Assembly (NCBI GenBank): GCA_964355015.1 | Contig: CAYHCE010000007.1 | Coordinates: 36,143-100,142 of the forward strand | DNA: 64,000 bases | Source: CAYHCE01 sp964355015 | GTDB lineage: Bacteria > Cyanobacteriota > Cyanobacteriia > PCC-6307 > Cyanobiaceae | Direction: 5' to 3' | In this document: piece by piece, positions 34,495 to 43,213 of the stretch | Position numbering within the stretch: position 1 is the stretch's first letter | Layout of the letters: every line of letters begins with the position of its first letter | Program-made: the position numbers and the translations under genes | The notes under the pieces: generated by a model | What the model saw: only the letters and a program-made list of their open reading frames with translations | The model's database searches: none | What the model was told of the DNA's origin: nothing

Positions 34495-35240
34495 CTGACT
34501 GCCCCCGGGTGTTCATCGGCTACGACCCGCGCGAGCCGGTGGCCGTGAACGTGCTGACCGACTCGATCCAGGCGCACGCCAGCGGGCCGGTGCTGATCGG
34601 CCAGGTGCGGCTCGACCAGCTCAGGGGTGTCCACACCCGTCCTCGCGATCCGAAGCAGAGCACCGACTTCTCCTTCAGCCGCTTCCTGGTGCCCTGGCTG
34701 GCGGGGTACAGGGGCTGGGCCCTGTTCATCGACGCCGACATGCTCTGCCTCGGCGACATGGCCGAGCTCTGGGCCCTGCGCGACGAGAGCTTCGCGGTGC
34801 AGGTGGTGAAGCACCGGCACGAGTGCGAGGCGGGGCTGAAGTTCCAGGGCATGCCACAGACGCCGTATGGCCGGAAGAACTGGTCGTCGGTGGTGCTGTT
34901 CAACTGCTCGCGCTGCACAACGCTGACGCCGGAGTACGTGAACACGGCCAGCGGCCTGGACCTGCACCAGTTCCGCTGGCTGCCGGACGAGGCGATCGGT
35001 GAACTGCCGCCGGAGTGGAACGTGCTGGTCGGCGTGCAGCCTGTGCCGGCCGAGCCGAAGGTTCTCCATTACACGCTTGGTGGCCCCTGGTTCGACGACT
35101 GCCTCGACATGCCCGAATCCGACCGCTGGCTGCGGGCCCACGAGGCGCTGAACCGGCCGCTGGCTCCGCCCGCCACGCCGCTCGCGGCCCGTTCCTCCAC
35201 TCCCCTTCCCCCTGCCGGTGTCTCCCATGGCCGCTCCTGA
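34491..35240 (+). CDS. Glycosyltransferase with a DAD motif (GT-A, GT8-like)
   Basis: 249 residues from ATG at 34491. The GT-A nucleotide-sugar pocket is visible as VFIGYDPREPVAVNVL at the N-terminus and the metal-binding D81-A-D83 in LFIDADMLCLGDM; VLFNCSR and KVLHYTLGGPWF are typical late motifs of small GT8-like proteins. No membrane segment. The last 30 residues are Pro/Ser-rich and overlap the start of the next gene by 14 bp. Donor and acceptor unknown; given its neighbours an acceptor lipid is a guess. Confidence 0.72.
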   Translation: MTDCPRVFIGYDPREPVAVNVLTDSIQAHASGPVLIGQVRLDQLRGVHTRPRDPKQSTDFSFSRFLVPWLAGYRGWALFIDADMLCLGDMAELWALRDESFAVQVVKHRHECEAGLKFQGMPQTPYGRKNWSSVVLFNCSRCTTLTPEYVNTASGLDLHQFRWLPDEAIGELPPEWNVLVGVQPVPAEPKVLHYTLGGPWFDDCLDMPESDRWLRAHEALNRPLAPPATPLAARSSTPLPPAGVSHGRS

Positions 35241-35934
35241 ACTCAGCGACGCCTACTGCAACGCCTACCGCCGGATCAACGGCATGGTGATCGTGGGCGA
35301 GGGGCTCGCGGACCGCCACTTCCGCCAGCTGGCGGACCTGCTGCCCGACGACCGGCCGCAACTGGAGCGGCTGGCGGCGATGGAGGGCCGCCACGCCCGG
35401 GACTTCGTGGGCTGCGGCCGCAACCTGGGCATCCGGCCCGACATCCGGCTGGCCCGCGACCTGTTCGAGCCGCTGCACGCACTGTTCCGCCAGGCGATCG
35501 GTGGCGCTGATCCGGTGAGCGCGCTTGTGATCCAGTGCCTGATCGTGGAGTGCTTCGCCGTGGCGGCCTACCGCTGTTATCTGCCGGTGGCCGATCCCTA
35601 CGCCGCGCCGATCACCGCCGCCGTCCTGGCGGACGAAGCCCAGCACCTGCACTACGGGGAGCAGTGGCTGGCCGCCTGGTTCCCGGAGGTGATCCAGCCC
35701 GTGCTGGCCTGCTGCGAGCGGGCGGTGCCGGTGGCGCTGGGGATGCTCCGCACCCTGCGGGACGACGTCTGCGCGATCGGAATCGACCCCGGCGAGCTGG
35801 TGGGCGAATTCGTGGGGGAGTTCCAGGAGGCGCTGGTGACGATCGGGTTCGAGCCGGTGCAGGCACGGCGGCTGGTGGCGCGGCTGGCGGGGAAGGCAGG
35901 CTCAGGGGCACCGCATCAGGCGGCTGAGGGCTGA
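35227..35934 (+). CDS. Aldehyde-deformylating oxygenase (ADO) paralogue
   Basis: 235 residues from ATG at 35227. All six ADO iron ligands are present: E25, E53, H56, E108, E137 and H140, each exactly 7 lower than in the well-studied Prochlorococcus enzyme (32, 60, 63, 115, 144, 147). The fold is the ferritin-like bundle (AYRRINGMVIVGEGLADRHF, LAAMEGRHARDFVGCG, IVECFAVAAY, DEAQHLHYGE). Canonical ADO makes alka(e)nes from fatty aldehydes and sits next to acyl-ACP reductase, which is absent here. Sequence looks diverged, so substrate may differ. Its last 19 bp overlap rpaB convergently. Confidence 0.82.
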   Translation: MAAPELSDAYCNAYRRINGMVIVGEGLADRHFRQLADLLPDDRPQLERLAAMEGRHARDFVGCGRNLGIRPDIRLARDLFEPLHALFRQAIGGADPVSALVIQCLIVECFAVAAYRCYLPVADPYAAPITAAVLADEAQHLHYGEQWLAAWFPEVIQPVLACCERAVPVALGMLRTLRDDVCAIGIDPGELVGEFVGEFQEALVTIGFEPVQARRLVARLAGKAGSGAPHQAAEG

Positions 35935-36719
35935 AGGATGCGCTGGAACATGTAACCCATGCCCCGGGCGGTGATGATCAGCTCCGGATTGTCCTTGTCG
36001 TCGCCCAGCTTGGCGCGCAGACGGGAGACATGAACATCCACCACGCGGGTGTCCGCGTGCCGATCGGGCGAATATCCCCAGATGCTGGTGAGGATGTCGC
36101 CGCGACTGAAGGGTTCACCGGAGCGGGTGAGCAGCAGTTCCATCAGGCTGAACTCCATGCCCGTGAGCCGGATGCGTTCGCTCCCCCGGAACACCTGACG
36201 CCTGTTGATGTCGATCCTGAGGCCGCCGACCTCGATCACGTGCGATCCGACGGGGCTCAGGCCCGGGCTCGCCGCCCGGTTCATTCGCCTCAGTACGCAG
36301 CGAATGCGGGCCTCCAGCTCCTTGGGGCTGAACGGCTTCACCATGTAGTCGTCGGCGCCCAGCTCAAGGCCGGTGATGCGATCGGCCACATCGCTCAGCG
36401 CCGTGAGCATCACGATCGGCACATCCGACTCCTTGCGCAGCTCTTTGCAGACCGAGAATCCATCGAGCTTCGGCATCATCACGTCGAGCACCACCAGATT
36501 CGGCTGGCAGGCGTGAAAGGTTTTGATCGCCTCTTCGCCATCGCAGGCTGTCGCCACCTGGTAGCCGAACATCGAGAGGCGCATCTGCAGCACGCGACGG
36601 ATGCTGTCCTCGTCATCGGCGATCAGGATCGTTTCCTTTGTCGGAGCTGAACTCGTCACCGAAGCGGAAACATCGGAGTTCTCCCACTGAACAGGAACAA
36701 TGGCTACAGGCTTCACCAA
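35916..36719 (-). CDS. rpaB: Response regulator RpaB
   Basis: 267 residues. An N-terminal tail of about 28 residues precedes the receiver domain; acidic pair D35-D36 (IADDEDS), phospho-acceptor D79 (VVLDVMMPKLDGFS), switch Thr in VMLTAL and Lys in VKPFSPKE. The OmpR winged helix includes RLTGMEFSLMELLLTRSGEP and DTRVVDVHVSRLRAKLG. It matches RpaB, the essential cyanobacterial regulator of high-light and photosystem genes. Its promoter would lie in the 36.7-36.9 kb spacer. Confidence 0.92.
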   Translation of the reverse strand: MVKPVAIVPVQWENSDVSASVTSSAPTKETILIADDEDSIRRVLQMRLSMFGYQVATACDGEEAIKTFHACQPNLVVLDVMMPKLDGFSVCKELRKESDVPIVMLTALSDVADRITGLELGADDYMVKPFSPKELEARIRCVLRRMNRAASPGLSPVGSHVIEVGGLRIDINRRQVFRGSERIRLTGMEFSLMELLLTRSGEPFSRGDILTSIWGYSPDRHADTRVVDVHVSRLRAKLGDDKDNPELIITARGMGYMFQRILQPSAA

Positions 36720-36946
36720 GCGTTGCGTACCTTCATGTTCGGCGCTCAGGGCTCCAGGCAGGCCTCCCTAAGCACATCGACCCAGCCTTTGCGCCGCTCC
36801 AGTAAAGATTCTTTCCCTCGCCGACGTCTGCCCTGCCACTGCCGGGAGGCTGGAGAGCCACGAACCGGCAGCCACGAACGGCGACACGGCCCGTCCAGCG
36901 GCCACAGTCGCCTGTCGTGACAAGGGTCTCCGACGCCTGCACCAGC
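36720..36946. other. Upstream region of rpaB, nothing else recognised
   Basis: 227 bp between the rpaB start and a doubtful small frame. It presumably contains the rpaB promoter. I looked for the direct-repeat HLR1 element bound by RpaB and did not find a convincing copy. Confidence 0.3.
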
Positions 36947-37156
36947 ATGGAACACACCGATCAGGGCCCTGGCTCCACCTTCCTGGTGGTGAGCACCTCG
37001 GAGGGATGCCGCATATCCCGCGGCTGGCGGCGCGGCTACGTGGTCACCCACGCGCTCTGTCCGGGCACAGAGCTCACCGCGCCGAATCTGCCGACGGCGT
37101 TCGCCCAGTGTCAGCAACTGCAGAAGCAGCCGGACCGGCCCGGTACGGAGACCTAG
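36947..37156 (+). CDS. Small hypothetical protein (doubtful)
   Basis: 69 codons from ATG at 36947. The sequence GPGSTFLVVSTSEGCRISRG has mixed, protein-like composition with two more Cys (HALCPG, FAQCQQ), but no Shine-Dalgarno is evident and the tail is Gln/Pro-rich. It would be convergent with the 2OG-oxygenase gene. Not recognised. Confidence 0.35.
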   Translation: MEHTDQGPGSTFLVVSTSEGCRISRGWRRGYVVTHALCPGTELTAPNLPTAFAQCQQLQKQPDRPGTET

Positions 37157-37197
37157 AGCAGGCAGCAGACGAACGGCTACCCCCCCCCGGGGGGGCC

Positions 37198-37980
37198 TCA
37201 GGAGAATCCGCCCGGTTTCGGCCGGCTGATCGAGAGGGAGATGTTCGGCACAGCGGACCGAGCCTGGCCGGCCGGCAGCTCCGCGGCGACGGCGGGCGAG
37301 ACCGGTGGGCGCCTGCCCTGAGGATGCGGCACGGCCACCACGTTGAACGCCAGCGACCAGCGCTGACCCTCGCCCCGGAACGGCGGCACCGAGTGGGGCT
37401 GCCAGGCCGGGAACACGTAGAAGTCGCCCGGGACCGGATGCACGTACTGCACCATGCCGGTGTGGAAGCTCTGGATGTGCCATTCCTCCGGGCCATGGAA
37501 GCAGAGCTGGCCGTCAAAGCTGTCGGGGCGGATCTGGGGTGGCACCTGCAGGAACACCACCCCGGAGAAGCTGCCGCCGTGGGTGTGCACCGGGTTGTAG
37601 TCGCCGGCCTGCTGGGCGTTGAGCCAGACGTCCACCAGCTGCAGCCCATAGCACCCCGGCCTCCAGGGTCCGCGGCCCTGGGGCGGCTGGCGGTCGATCA
37701 CCTCGCGGATCCAGCGTTCGCAGCCCGGCAGGATCACCGTGCGGGCCAGTGCCTCCACCGCCGGGTGCTGCGGGGCCAGCTCCCGCTGCTCGATGAGCTG
37801 ACCCGCCAGCTTCACGGAGGCATCCGGCGAGGTGCCGGGGTCGGCCAGCACCTCGGCGGCCACCACGAGCAGATCACGCAGCAGCGCCTCCGGCAGGCGT
37901 CCCTTGAGCACGTAGCGCGGGAACAGGCTGAGCATCTCCATGGAGGCAGCGTCCTGCAAACCCATTCCCGCAGCGGCCAT
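37198..37980 (-). CDS. 2OG-Fe(II) oxygenase family protein (TIGR02466-like)
   Basis: 260 residues. The jelly-roll core includes NPVHTHGGSFSGVVFLQVP with H132/H134, GDFYVFPAWQPHSVPPF with the distal H196, and R207 (GQRWSLAFNV) to bind 2-oxoglutarate. This is the pattern of the putative 2OG-Fe(II) oxygenases found in picocyanobacteria and cyanophages. The substrate is unknown. Oxygen-dependent, like several neighbours. Confidence 0.75.
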   Translation of the reverse strand: MAAAGMGLQDAASMEMLSLFPRYVLKGRLPEALLRDLLVVAAEVLADPGTSPDASVKLAGQLIEQRELAPQHPAVEALARTVILPGCERWIREVIDRQPPQGRGPWRPGCYGLQLVDVWLNAQQAGDYNPVHTHGGSFSGVVFLQVPPQIRPDSFDGQLCFHGPEEWHIQSFHTGMVQYVHPVPGDFYVFPAWQPHSVPPFRGEGQRWSLAFNVVAVPHPQGRRPPVSPAVAAELPAGQARSAVPNISLSISRPKPGGFS

Positions 37981-38002
37981 TCACGCTACCGCCGTCGGTC
38001 CG

Positions 38003-38692
38003 TCAGGCCGTCGCTGCCTGTGAGCGGCTGTCGGCGGTGATGCGGCCGTCCTGAATCCGCACGATCCGCCCACTGCCCTGCGCCACCGCAGGATCGTGAG
38101 TGACCAGCACGATCGTGAGGCCGCGGGCGTGCAGGGAGGCGATCAGCTCGATCACCTCCTCTCCGGTGCGGGAATCGAGCGCGCCGGTGGGTTCATCCGC
38201 CAGCAGCAGTTCGGGCTGGTTCACCAGCGCCCGGGCGATCGCCACCCGTTGCTGCTGCCCGCCTGAGAGCTGATTCGGCCGGTTGGCCATCCGATCGGCC
38301 AGCCCCATCTGTTCCAGCATCGCCGCAGCCCGATCGCGCTGCTCCTCCCGCTTGTAGCCCGCATAGACCATCGGCAGCATCACGTTCTGCAGGGCGGTGA
38401 GGCGCGGCAGCAGGTTGAACTGCTGGAAGACGAAGCCGATCCGGAAATTGCGGATGTCGGTGCGTTCGTCGTCGCTCAGCTCGGTGATGTCGCGGGCGTC
38501 GAAGTAGTAGTGGCCGCTGCTGGGCTGCTCCAGGCAGCCGAGGATGTTCATCAGGGTGGATTTGCCCGATCCGGAGCTGCCCACGATCGCCGTGTACTCC
38601 CCGCGCAGGATGGTCAGATCGATGTCGCGCAGGATCGGTACCGCCACCTCCCCCAGCCGGTAGGTCTTGCTGATCCTTCGCAGCTGCAGCAT
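38003..38692 (-). CDS. ABC exporter ATP-binding subunit (MacB/DevA-type)
   Basis: 229 residues: Walker A VGSSGSGKST, LSGGQQQRVAIARALVNQP, Walker B LLLADEPTGALD and the switch His in LVTHDP. The DEPTGALDS signature defines the LolD/MacB branch. It is 3 bp downstream of the permease gene and the last of a three-gene exporter operon. Confidence 0.9.
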   Translation of the reverse strand: MLQLRRISKTYRLGEVAVPILRDIDLTILRGEYTAIVGSSGSGKSTLMNILGCLEQPSSGHYYFDARDITELSDDERTDIRNFRIGFVFQQFNLLPRLTALQNVMLPMVYAGYKREEQRDRAAAMLEQMGLADRMANRPNQLSGGQQQRVAIARALVNQPELLLADEPTGALDSRTGEEVIELIASLHARGLTIVLVTHDPAVAQGSGRIVRIQDGRITADSRSQAATA

Positions 38693-38695
38693 GGC

Positions 38696-39997
38696 TCAGT
38701 CGCTCCGCAGGGCCGTCATCGGGTCGAGCTGGGCGGCCTTGCTGGCGGGATAGGCGCCGAAGAACACACCGATCAGCAGGCAGAACGCCAGCGACCAGCC
38801 CACGGCATCGAGCGCCACGCCGGCGCTCCAGCCGAAGGCCGCGTTGATCGCCAGCGACGCCACCACGCCGAGCAGCACCCCCAGCAGTCCGCCTGCGAGC
38901 GAGAGCACGGTCGACTCGATCAGAAACTGGCGCAGGATGTCGCTGCAGCGGGCTCCGATCGCCCGGCGGATGCCGATCTCGCGCGTCCGCTCGCTCACGG
39001 ACACCAGCATGATGTTCATGATTCCGATCCCGCCCACCAGCAGCGAGATGGCGGCGGATCCGCCCAGCAGCGCCGTGAAGATGTTGGCCACCGAATTGGA
39101 GGCATTGACCAGATCGGCCTGGTTGCGCAGCAGGAAGTCGTCCTGCCGCGGCGGCACGATCCGGTGGCGCAGCCGCAGCAGGTTGGTGATCTGGAACTCC
39201 GCGGCGTCCATGCTTCCGGGCGTGCGGGCCGACACCGCGATGCTGTCCAGCGCAATACCCGCCGTGGCGTTCACCCCCACGATCCGCGACGCCATCGTGG
39301 TGAGGGGCACCAGCACCTGATCGTCCTGGTCACGGAAGCCGGTGCTGCCCTTGTATTCGAGGGTACCGATCACCGCGAAGGTTTCGCCGCGGATGCGGAT
39401 CGCCCGACCCAGCGCGCTCTGGGGTGTCAGCCCCAGGCTGTCGACCACCGTCTGGCCCAGCACGGCCACACGGGCGGCCTGGTCGAGCTCCGTGTCGTTG
39501 AAGAAGCGGCCGCTGAGCGGCAGAAAGTCACGCACCGCCACGTAGGCCGGCGTGCTGCCCATGATCGTGGTGCTGGTGTTGCGGTCCGCCAGCACCACCT
39601 GGCTGCGCTGGCTCAGGTTGGGGGCCACCTCGCCCACCGCCTCGCAGGAGGCGGCGATCGCCCTGGCGTCATCCCAGATCAGGGTGGTGGCCGAGCCGGC
39701 GCCCCGGGAGGCCGGACCGCCGCCCGCCGCGACGCCGCTCTGCACGAAGATCAGGTTCGAACCGAGCGACCTCAGCTGGTTCTCCGTCTGGATCTGGGCG
39801 CCGCGGCCGATCGTCACCATGCTGATCACGGCGCCGATGCCGATGATCACGCCCAGCATCGTGAGGGCGGAGCGCAGTCGGTTGGCCAGCAACGACGACC
39901 AGGCCAGGACGACCGTCTCGGCCAGGTCACCGCCGCTCCGCTCGCGGCGTCGACCCAGGGGCGCGACCTGCGGAGGATCGGGCAGCCGGGCGACCAT
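38696..39997 (-). CDS. ABC exporter permease with MacB periplasmic domain
   Basis: 433 residues. First helix LRSALTMLGVIIGIGAVISM, then the MacB periplasmic core (GRGAQIQTENQLRSLGSNLI; LPLSGRFFNDTELDQAARVA), then three C-terminal helices of the FtsX type (ISLLVGGIGIMNIMLVSVSERTREIGIRRAIGA split by position). The start ATG overlaps the stop of the adaptor gene by 1 bp. A mechanotransmission exporter rather than a substrate-through-membrane pump; substrate unknown. Confidence 0.88.
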   Translation of the reverse strand: MVARLPDPPQVAPLGRRRERSGGDLAETVVLAWSSLLANRLRSALTMLGVIIGIGAVISMVTIGRGAQIQTENQLRSLGSNLIFVQSGVAAGGGPASRGAGSATTLIWDDARAIAASCEAVGEVAPNLSQRSQVVLADRNTSTTIMGSTPAYVAVRDFLPLSGRFFNDTELDQAARVAVLGQTVVDSLGLTPQSALGRAIRIRGETFAVIGTLEYKGSTGFRDQDDQVLVPLTTMASRIVGVNATAGIALDSIAVSARTPGSMDAAEFQITNLLRLRHRIVPPRQDDFLLRNQADLVNASNSVANIFTALLGGSAAISLLVGGIGIMNIMLVSVSERTREIGIRRAIGARCSDILRQFLIESTVLSLAGGLLGVLLGVVASLAINAAFGWSAGVALDAVGWSLAFCLLIGVFFGAYPASKAAQLDPMTALRSD

Positions 39998-41424
39998 CAG
40001 CGCGGCATCCGGCCCTGGCCCCGCGGTTGCTGGAAGGGGGAGGAGGAGGTCACCGGCCGGCCGTTGGGCTGCCGCCGCCCCGGCGTCGTCACGTAGACCC
40101 GATCGCCTTCCTTCAGGCCGCCGAGCACCTCGGTGCGGGTGCCGATGGTGGCCCCCACCCGCACCGGCCGAAAGCGGGGGCGCTGCCCCTCCCCGAGCAG
40201 GAACACGCCGGTGCCGCCCTGTTCGCTGACGATCGCGGGCGTGGGAATGAGCAGGGCCTGGGGTCGGCGTCCCACCAGCACGTTCGCCGTCAGATTCATG
40301 CCCGAGCGCAGCCGGGCGCGGGCGTCAGGCGCCAGAGCGATGCGGACCTGAAAGCTGGTCACGTTCTGCTCGACCACGGCTTCCGGTGCCACCAGGCGCA
40401 CCGTTCCCCGGAACGACTGGCCCGGGTAGGCATCCACCTGAAGGTCCACCGGCTGGCCGGGCCGGATCTGCCGCACGTCCACTTCCGCCACGTTCGCCAC
40501 GGCCTCCAGCGTGCTGGCCAGCGCCAGGATCGACGAGGAGGTCGCCGAACTGGTGGCGCTGGCGGAGGTGGTGGGCGTCACGAACGCTCCCACGTCGGCG
40601 TACTTCTGGGTGATCACCCCGCTGAAGGGGGCGCGGATCAGGGTGTCGTTCAGCTGGGCCTCGATGCCGGTCAGCTCGCCCCGGGCCTGCAGCACCTGGG
40701 CGCGGGCGGTGGCGACATCCTCCGGGCGACTGCCGGCACGCACCAGATCGAACTGGGCCCGCAGGGCGCGCACCCGCGCCTCGCTGGCCAGCTCTTGCGA
40801 TCGGCTGGTGTCGAAGGCCACCCGCGCGATCGCGCCGGATCCGTACAGCTTCTGGTTGCTGCGGTAGGCGGACTGCACGGCGATCCGATCCGCCACAGCC
40901 GCCTGCAGGTTGCGCTGCGCCTCCTCGATCTCCTGTGGCCGGTTCCCCGCCAGCACCTTGCTGAGGTTGGCCTGCGCCGCTGCCAGCGAACCCTGGGCCT
41001 TCAGCAGGCTGCCGCGCAGGTTGCTGTCGTCCATGCGGGCCAGGATCTGGCCAGCGACCACCCGATCGCCCTGATCGACGTTCAGGGCGCTGATCCGTCC
41101 GGGCTGCTTCGGGCTGATGTTCACCGGTGTGGTGGGGCGGATCGTGCCGGAGGCCGTCACCTTGAGCACCACGTCCTGGCGAACCACTGCTGCGGTCTGC
41201 AGCTGCAGCGCCGCCAGCTTCGCCTGCCGCTGATGGTGACGCCAGCTGAGCCAGCCGGTGCCCGCCAGGCACAGGGCCATCGCGCCGACGGCGATCAGCC
41301 ACCAGGGGGGACGGGAACGGCTCGGAGCCGGCACGGGCTCAGCCGGGCTCATGGCCTCCGTTGGGCAGGTCTCCACCGGCTGGTGAACGGCCTGGAGATC
41401 GCTGTGCTGCGGGCTCTCGAGCAA
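39997..41424 (-). CDS. Periplasmic adaptor of an ABC exporter (MacA/DevB, HlyD family)
   Basis: 475 residues, or 451 from an ATG at 41352. A single N-terminal helix (PWWLIAVGAMALCLAGTGWL), a split biotinyl-lipoyl domain (GRISALNVDQGDRVVAGQIL and IRAPFSGVITQKYADVGAFV), a coiled-coil hairpin between them, and a beta-barrel plus membrane-proximal region at the C-terminus. The order adaptor-permease-ATPase is that of devBCA. DevBCA of filamentous cyanobacteria exports glycolipids; the cargo here is unknown. Confidence 0.88.
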   Translation of the reverse strand: MLESPQHSDLQAVHQPVETCPTEAMSPAEPVPAPSRSRPPWWLIAVGAMALCLAGTGWLSWRHHQRQAKLAALQLQTAAVVRQDVVLKVTASGTIRPTTPVNISPKQPGRISALNVDQGDRVVAGQILARMDDSNLRGSLLKAQGSLAAAQANLSKVLAGNRPQEIEEAQRNLQAAVADRIAVQSAYRSNQKLYGSGAIARVAFDTSRSQELASEARVRALRAQFDLVRAGSRPEDVATARAQVLQARGELTGIEAQLNDTLIRAPFSGVITQKYADVGAFVTPTTSASATSSATSSSILALASTLEAVANVAEVDVRQIRPGQPVDLQVDAYPGQSFRGTVRLVAPEAVVEQNVTSFQVRIALAPDARARLRSGMNLTANVLVGRRPQALLIPTPAIVSEQGGTGVFLLGEGQRPRFRPVRVGATIGTRTEVLGGLKEGDRVYVTTPGRRQPNGRPVTSSSPFQQPRGQGRMPR

Positions 41425-41522
41425 AGAATTCCGTCAACCTGCACCAATTTGCTCGGTGGATGTTTCAGGTCTGTGAACGGCGGGAACGGTGCTTGTGAGC
41501 AAGTGAGACCTGCACGGGTGCC

Positions 41523-41936
41523 TCAGAGAGCTTCGAAGCGGACGTTGAGGTTCAGCCGGCCAGGGCCGATCGCGGTGGCCTGGAGGACCAGTGCCGCCGT
41601 CCGGTCCGGCGGGGTGCCATCCACGCTGGTGCCGGCGGGGGGATCGAGCACCAGGTTGAAGCCCCACGGGCCCGTGACGGTGTTGATCGTGCGCTCCCTG
41701 TAGCCCTGGCCGGTCAGCGACGTGCGCACTTTGGCCAGCAGCGCCTCAGGCGTTGCGCCCAGCTGGGTGTTCAGGCTGGTCTGGCCGAGCGCGTTGGCGG
41801 TGAACAGGGAGGTTCCGGTACCCGGGATCGGCAGTCTGAGGCCCTTGAGCAGGGTGCCGGCCGGGGTGGCGAAGGCCGCGGTGGCGCTCAGCACCACCGC
41901 GAGGGCGGAGAGGACGAGCGAGTGGAGCTTGTGCAT
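41523..41936 (-). CDS. Secreted hypothetical protein
   Basis: 137 residues from ATG at 41934-41936; codons upstream in the frame are Arg-rich and non-coding. Signal peptide with core LVLSALAVVLSATAAFA and cleavage after FA or ATP. The mature part of about 115 residues (SLFTANALGQTSLNTQLG; RTINTVTGPWGFNLVLDPP; AIGPGRLNLNVRFEAL) has no Cys. Not recognised. Confidence 0.6.
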   Translation of the reverse strand: MHKLHSLVLSALAVVLSATAAFATPAGTLLKGLRLPIPGTGTSLFTANALGQTSLNTQLGATPEALLAKVRTSLTGQGYRERTINTVTGPWGFNLVLDPPAGTSVDGTPPDRTAALVLQATAIGPGRLNLNVRFEAL

Positions 41937-41964
41937 CGGGCACCGCGGCGAAGCAGCCCTGAAC

Positions 41965-42348
41965 CTAGGCCCGGTTCTCGCCCGCGACCGCGGTGAACGA
42001 CACCGCCGCCAGCGGCGCCCGCGGCGGCAGCGCGGCAGCCCGCTCATGCAGCAGGGTCGGCGACAGCTGGACGGTGCCGCTGCTGCCGCCGAAACGCAGC
42101 TGGAGCCAGGTGATCACCGCCGGGTCGCCGGCCAGCACCGCTTCCTGCTCGGGACTGCCCAGCTCCAACTCCTGTACCAGTGCCGGCGGCAGATACCAGA
42201 GCTCCACTGCCGATCCCTTGCGGTCGCGGCGTTCCTCGATCAATTCGCGCAGCTGACCGTCGCCGCTGAGCTGGCCCAGCGGCGCCAGCAACACGGTGAG
42301 GGCCTGCGACGGCGCGGCAGCGGTGGGAGCGAAGGGGGCGGCAGTCAT
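41965..42348 (-). CDS. Hypothetical protein divergent from heme oxygenase
   Basis: 127 residues from ATG at 42346-42348. Helical middle (LRELIEERRDRKGSAVELWY; PALVQELELGSPEQEAVLAG), no Cys, no membrane segment. It shares a 116-bp control region with the heme oxygenase gene, so it may be co-regulated. Not recognised. Confidence 0.55.
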   Translation of the reverse strand: MTAAPFAPTAAAPSQALTVLLAPLGQLSGDGQLRELIEERRDRKGSAVELWYLPPALVQELELGSPEQEAVLAGDPAVITWLQLRFGGSSGTVQLSPTLLHERAAALPPRAPLAAVSFTAVAGENRA

Positions 42349-42358
42349 GGGCGGAAGG

Positions 42359-42406
42359 CGTTGCAAAGAAAACGCAACGACGAGACGGCAGGACAACGAT
42401 AGCGTT
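42359..42406. promoter_or_regulatory. Two inverted repeats in the heme-oxygenase control region
   Basis: A 6-bp dyad CGTTGC-9 bp-GCAACG (42359-42379) and a second dyad AACG-ATAG-CGTT (42395-42406) lie between the divergent hypothetical gene and heme oxygenase; the latter overlaps a TTATAC-like -10 box. In Synechocystis the micro-oxic chlAII-ho2-hemN operon is controlled by the MarR-type activator ChlR; whether these dyads serve a comparable protein is unknown. Confidence 0.4.
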
Positions 42407-42464
42407 ATACCGTTGGCTGCGACGGCCACCATGGTCCTCCGTTCTCCCTTCGGCACCATTCGTT

Positions 42465-43166
42465 ATGACCACCACCATCCCGGAAGCCATCTCGGACCAC
42501 GCCAGGCCCGCCGATGTCGCCGCCCGCAAGGGTTTCGGGCCCCGCGTGCGCCGTCTTCATGCCCGCATCGGCGCCGCCCATCACCAGGCCGAGGGCATGA
42601 GTTTCTCCCGTGCTCTGCTGGATGGCCAGGCCACACCCCTGCAGCTCGCGGCCCTGATCCGCGCCCTCGGTCCCGCCTACGACCTGATCGAGCAGCGCGG
42701 CCCCGAGCTGGCCGCCGCCCTGGGCGCTCCCGATTTCCCCTGGGCTGACCTCTGCCGCAGCCAGGCCCTGCGCCATGACGTGGCCCTGCTCGCTGGCATC
42801 GAGGCCACTCCGCCCTCCGCCGCGGCCAAGGCCTGGCTGGAGCACCTGCAAACCCTGGCACAGCAGGCACCGCACGGTTTCTTGGCTCACGTCTACGTGC
42901 GTTACGGCGGCGATCTCTCCGGCGGGCAGCAGCTGGCCGAGCAGGCCAATGCCATCCTCGCGGGCCATGGCCTGCCGCCCGTTCGGTTCTGGCAGTTCGA
43001 GCGGCCCATCGGCGAGCTGAAGCAGGCGCTGCACGACGCCTTCGAGCAGCTGGACCTCAGCGAAGCCGAGGAGGCGGAGCTGCTGGAGGAAGCGGTGGTC
43101 GCCTTTCACGACACCCAGCGGCTGCTGGCCGAGCTGGGGGAGCTCGCCTCGCCCACGGCCGCCTGA
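42465..43166 (+). CDS. ho: Heme oxygenase
   Basis: 233 residues. The proximal heme ligand is H39 in IGAAHHQAEGMSFSRALLDG; the distal helix glycines are in HVYVRYGGDLSGGQQLAEQA. It opens heme to biliverdin IX-alpha with O2 and reduced ferredoxin, for phycobilin synthesis. hemN follows 47 bp later on the same strand, the gene order of the micro-oxic ho2-hemN set, so this may be the HO2 isoform; the enzyme class itself is certain. Confidence 0.92.
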   Translation: MTTTIPEAISDHARPADVAARKGFGPRVRRLHARIGAAHHQAEGMSFSRALLDGQATPLQLAALIRALGPAYDLIEQRGPELAAALGAPDFPWADLCRSQALRHDVALLAGIEATPPSAAAKAWLEHLQTLAQQAPHGFLAHVYVRYGGDLSGGQQLAEQANAILAGHGLPPVRFWQFERPIGELKQALHDAFEQLDLSEAEEAELLEEAVVAFHDTQRLLAELGELASPTAA

Positions 43167-43213
43167 CCTCCGACTGCCCCACTCCTCCCTCTCCTGACGC
43201 CCCGCCCGCCTCG

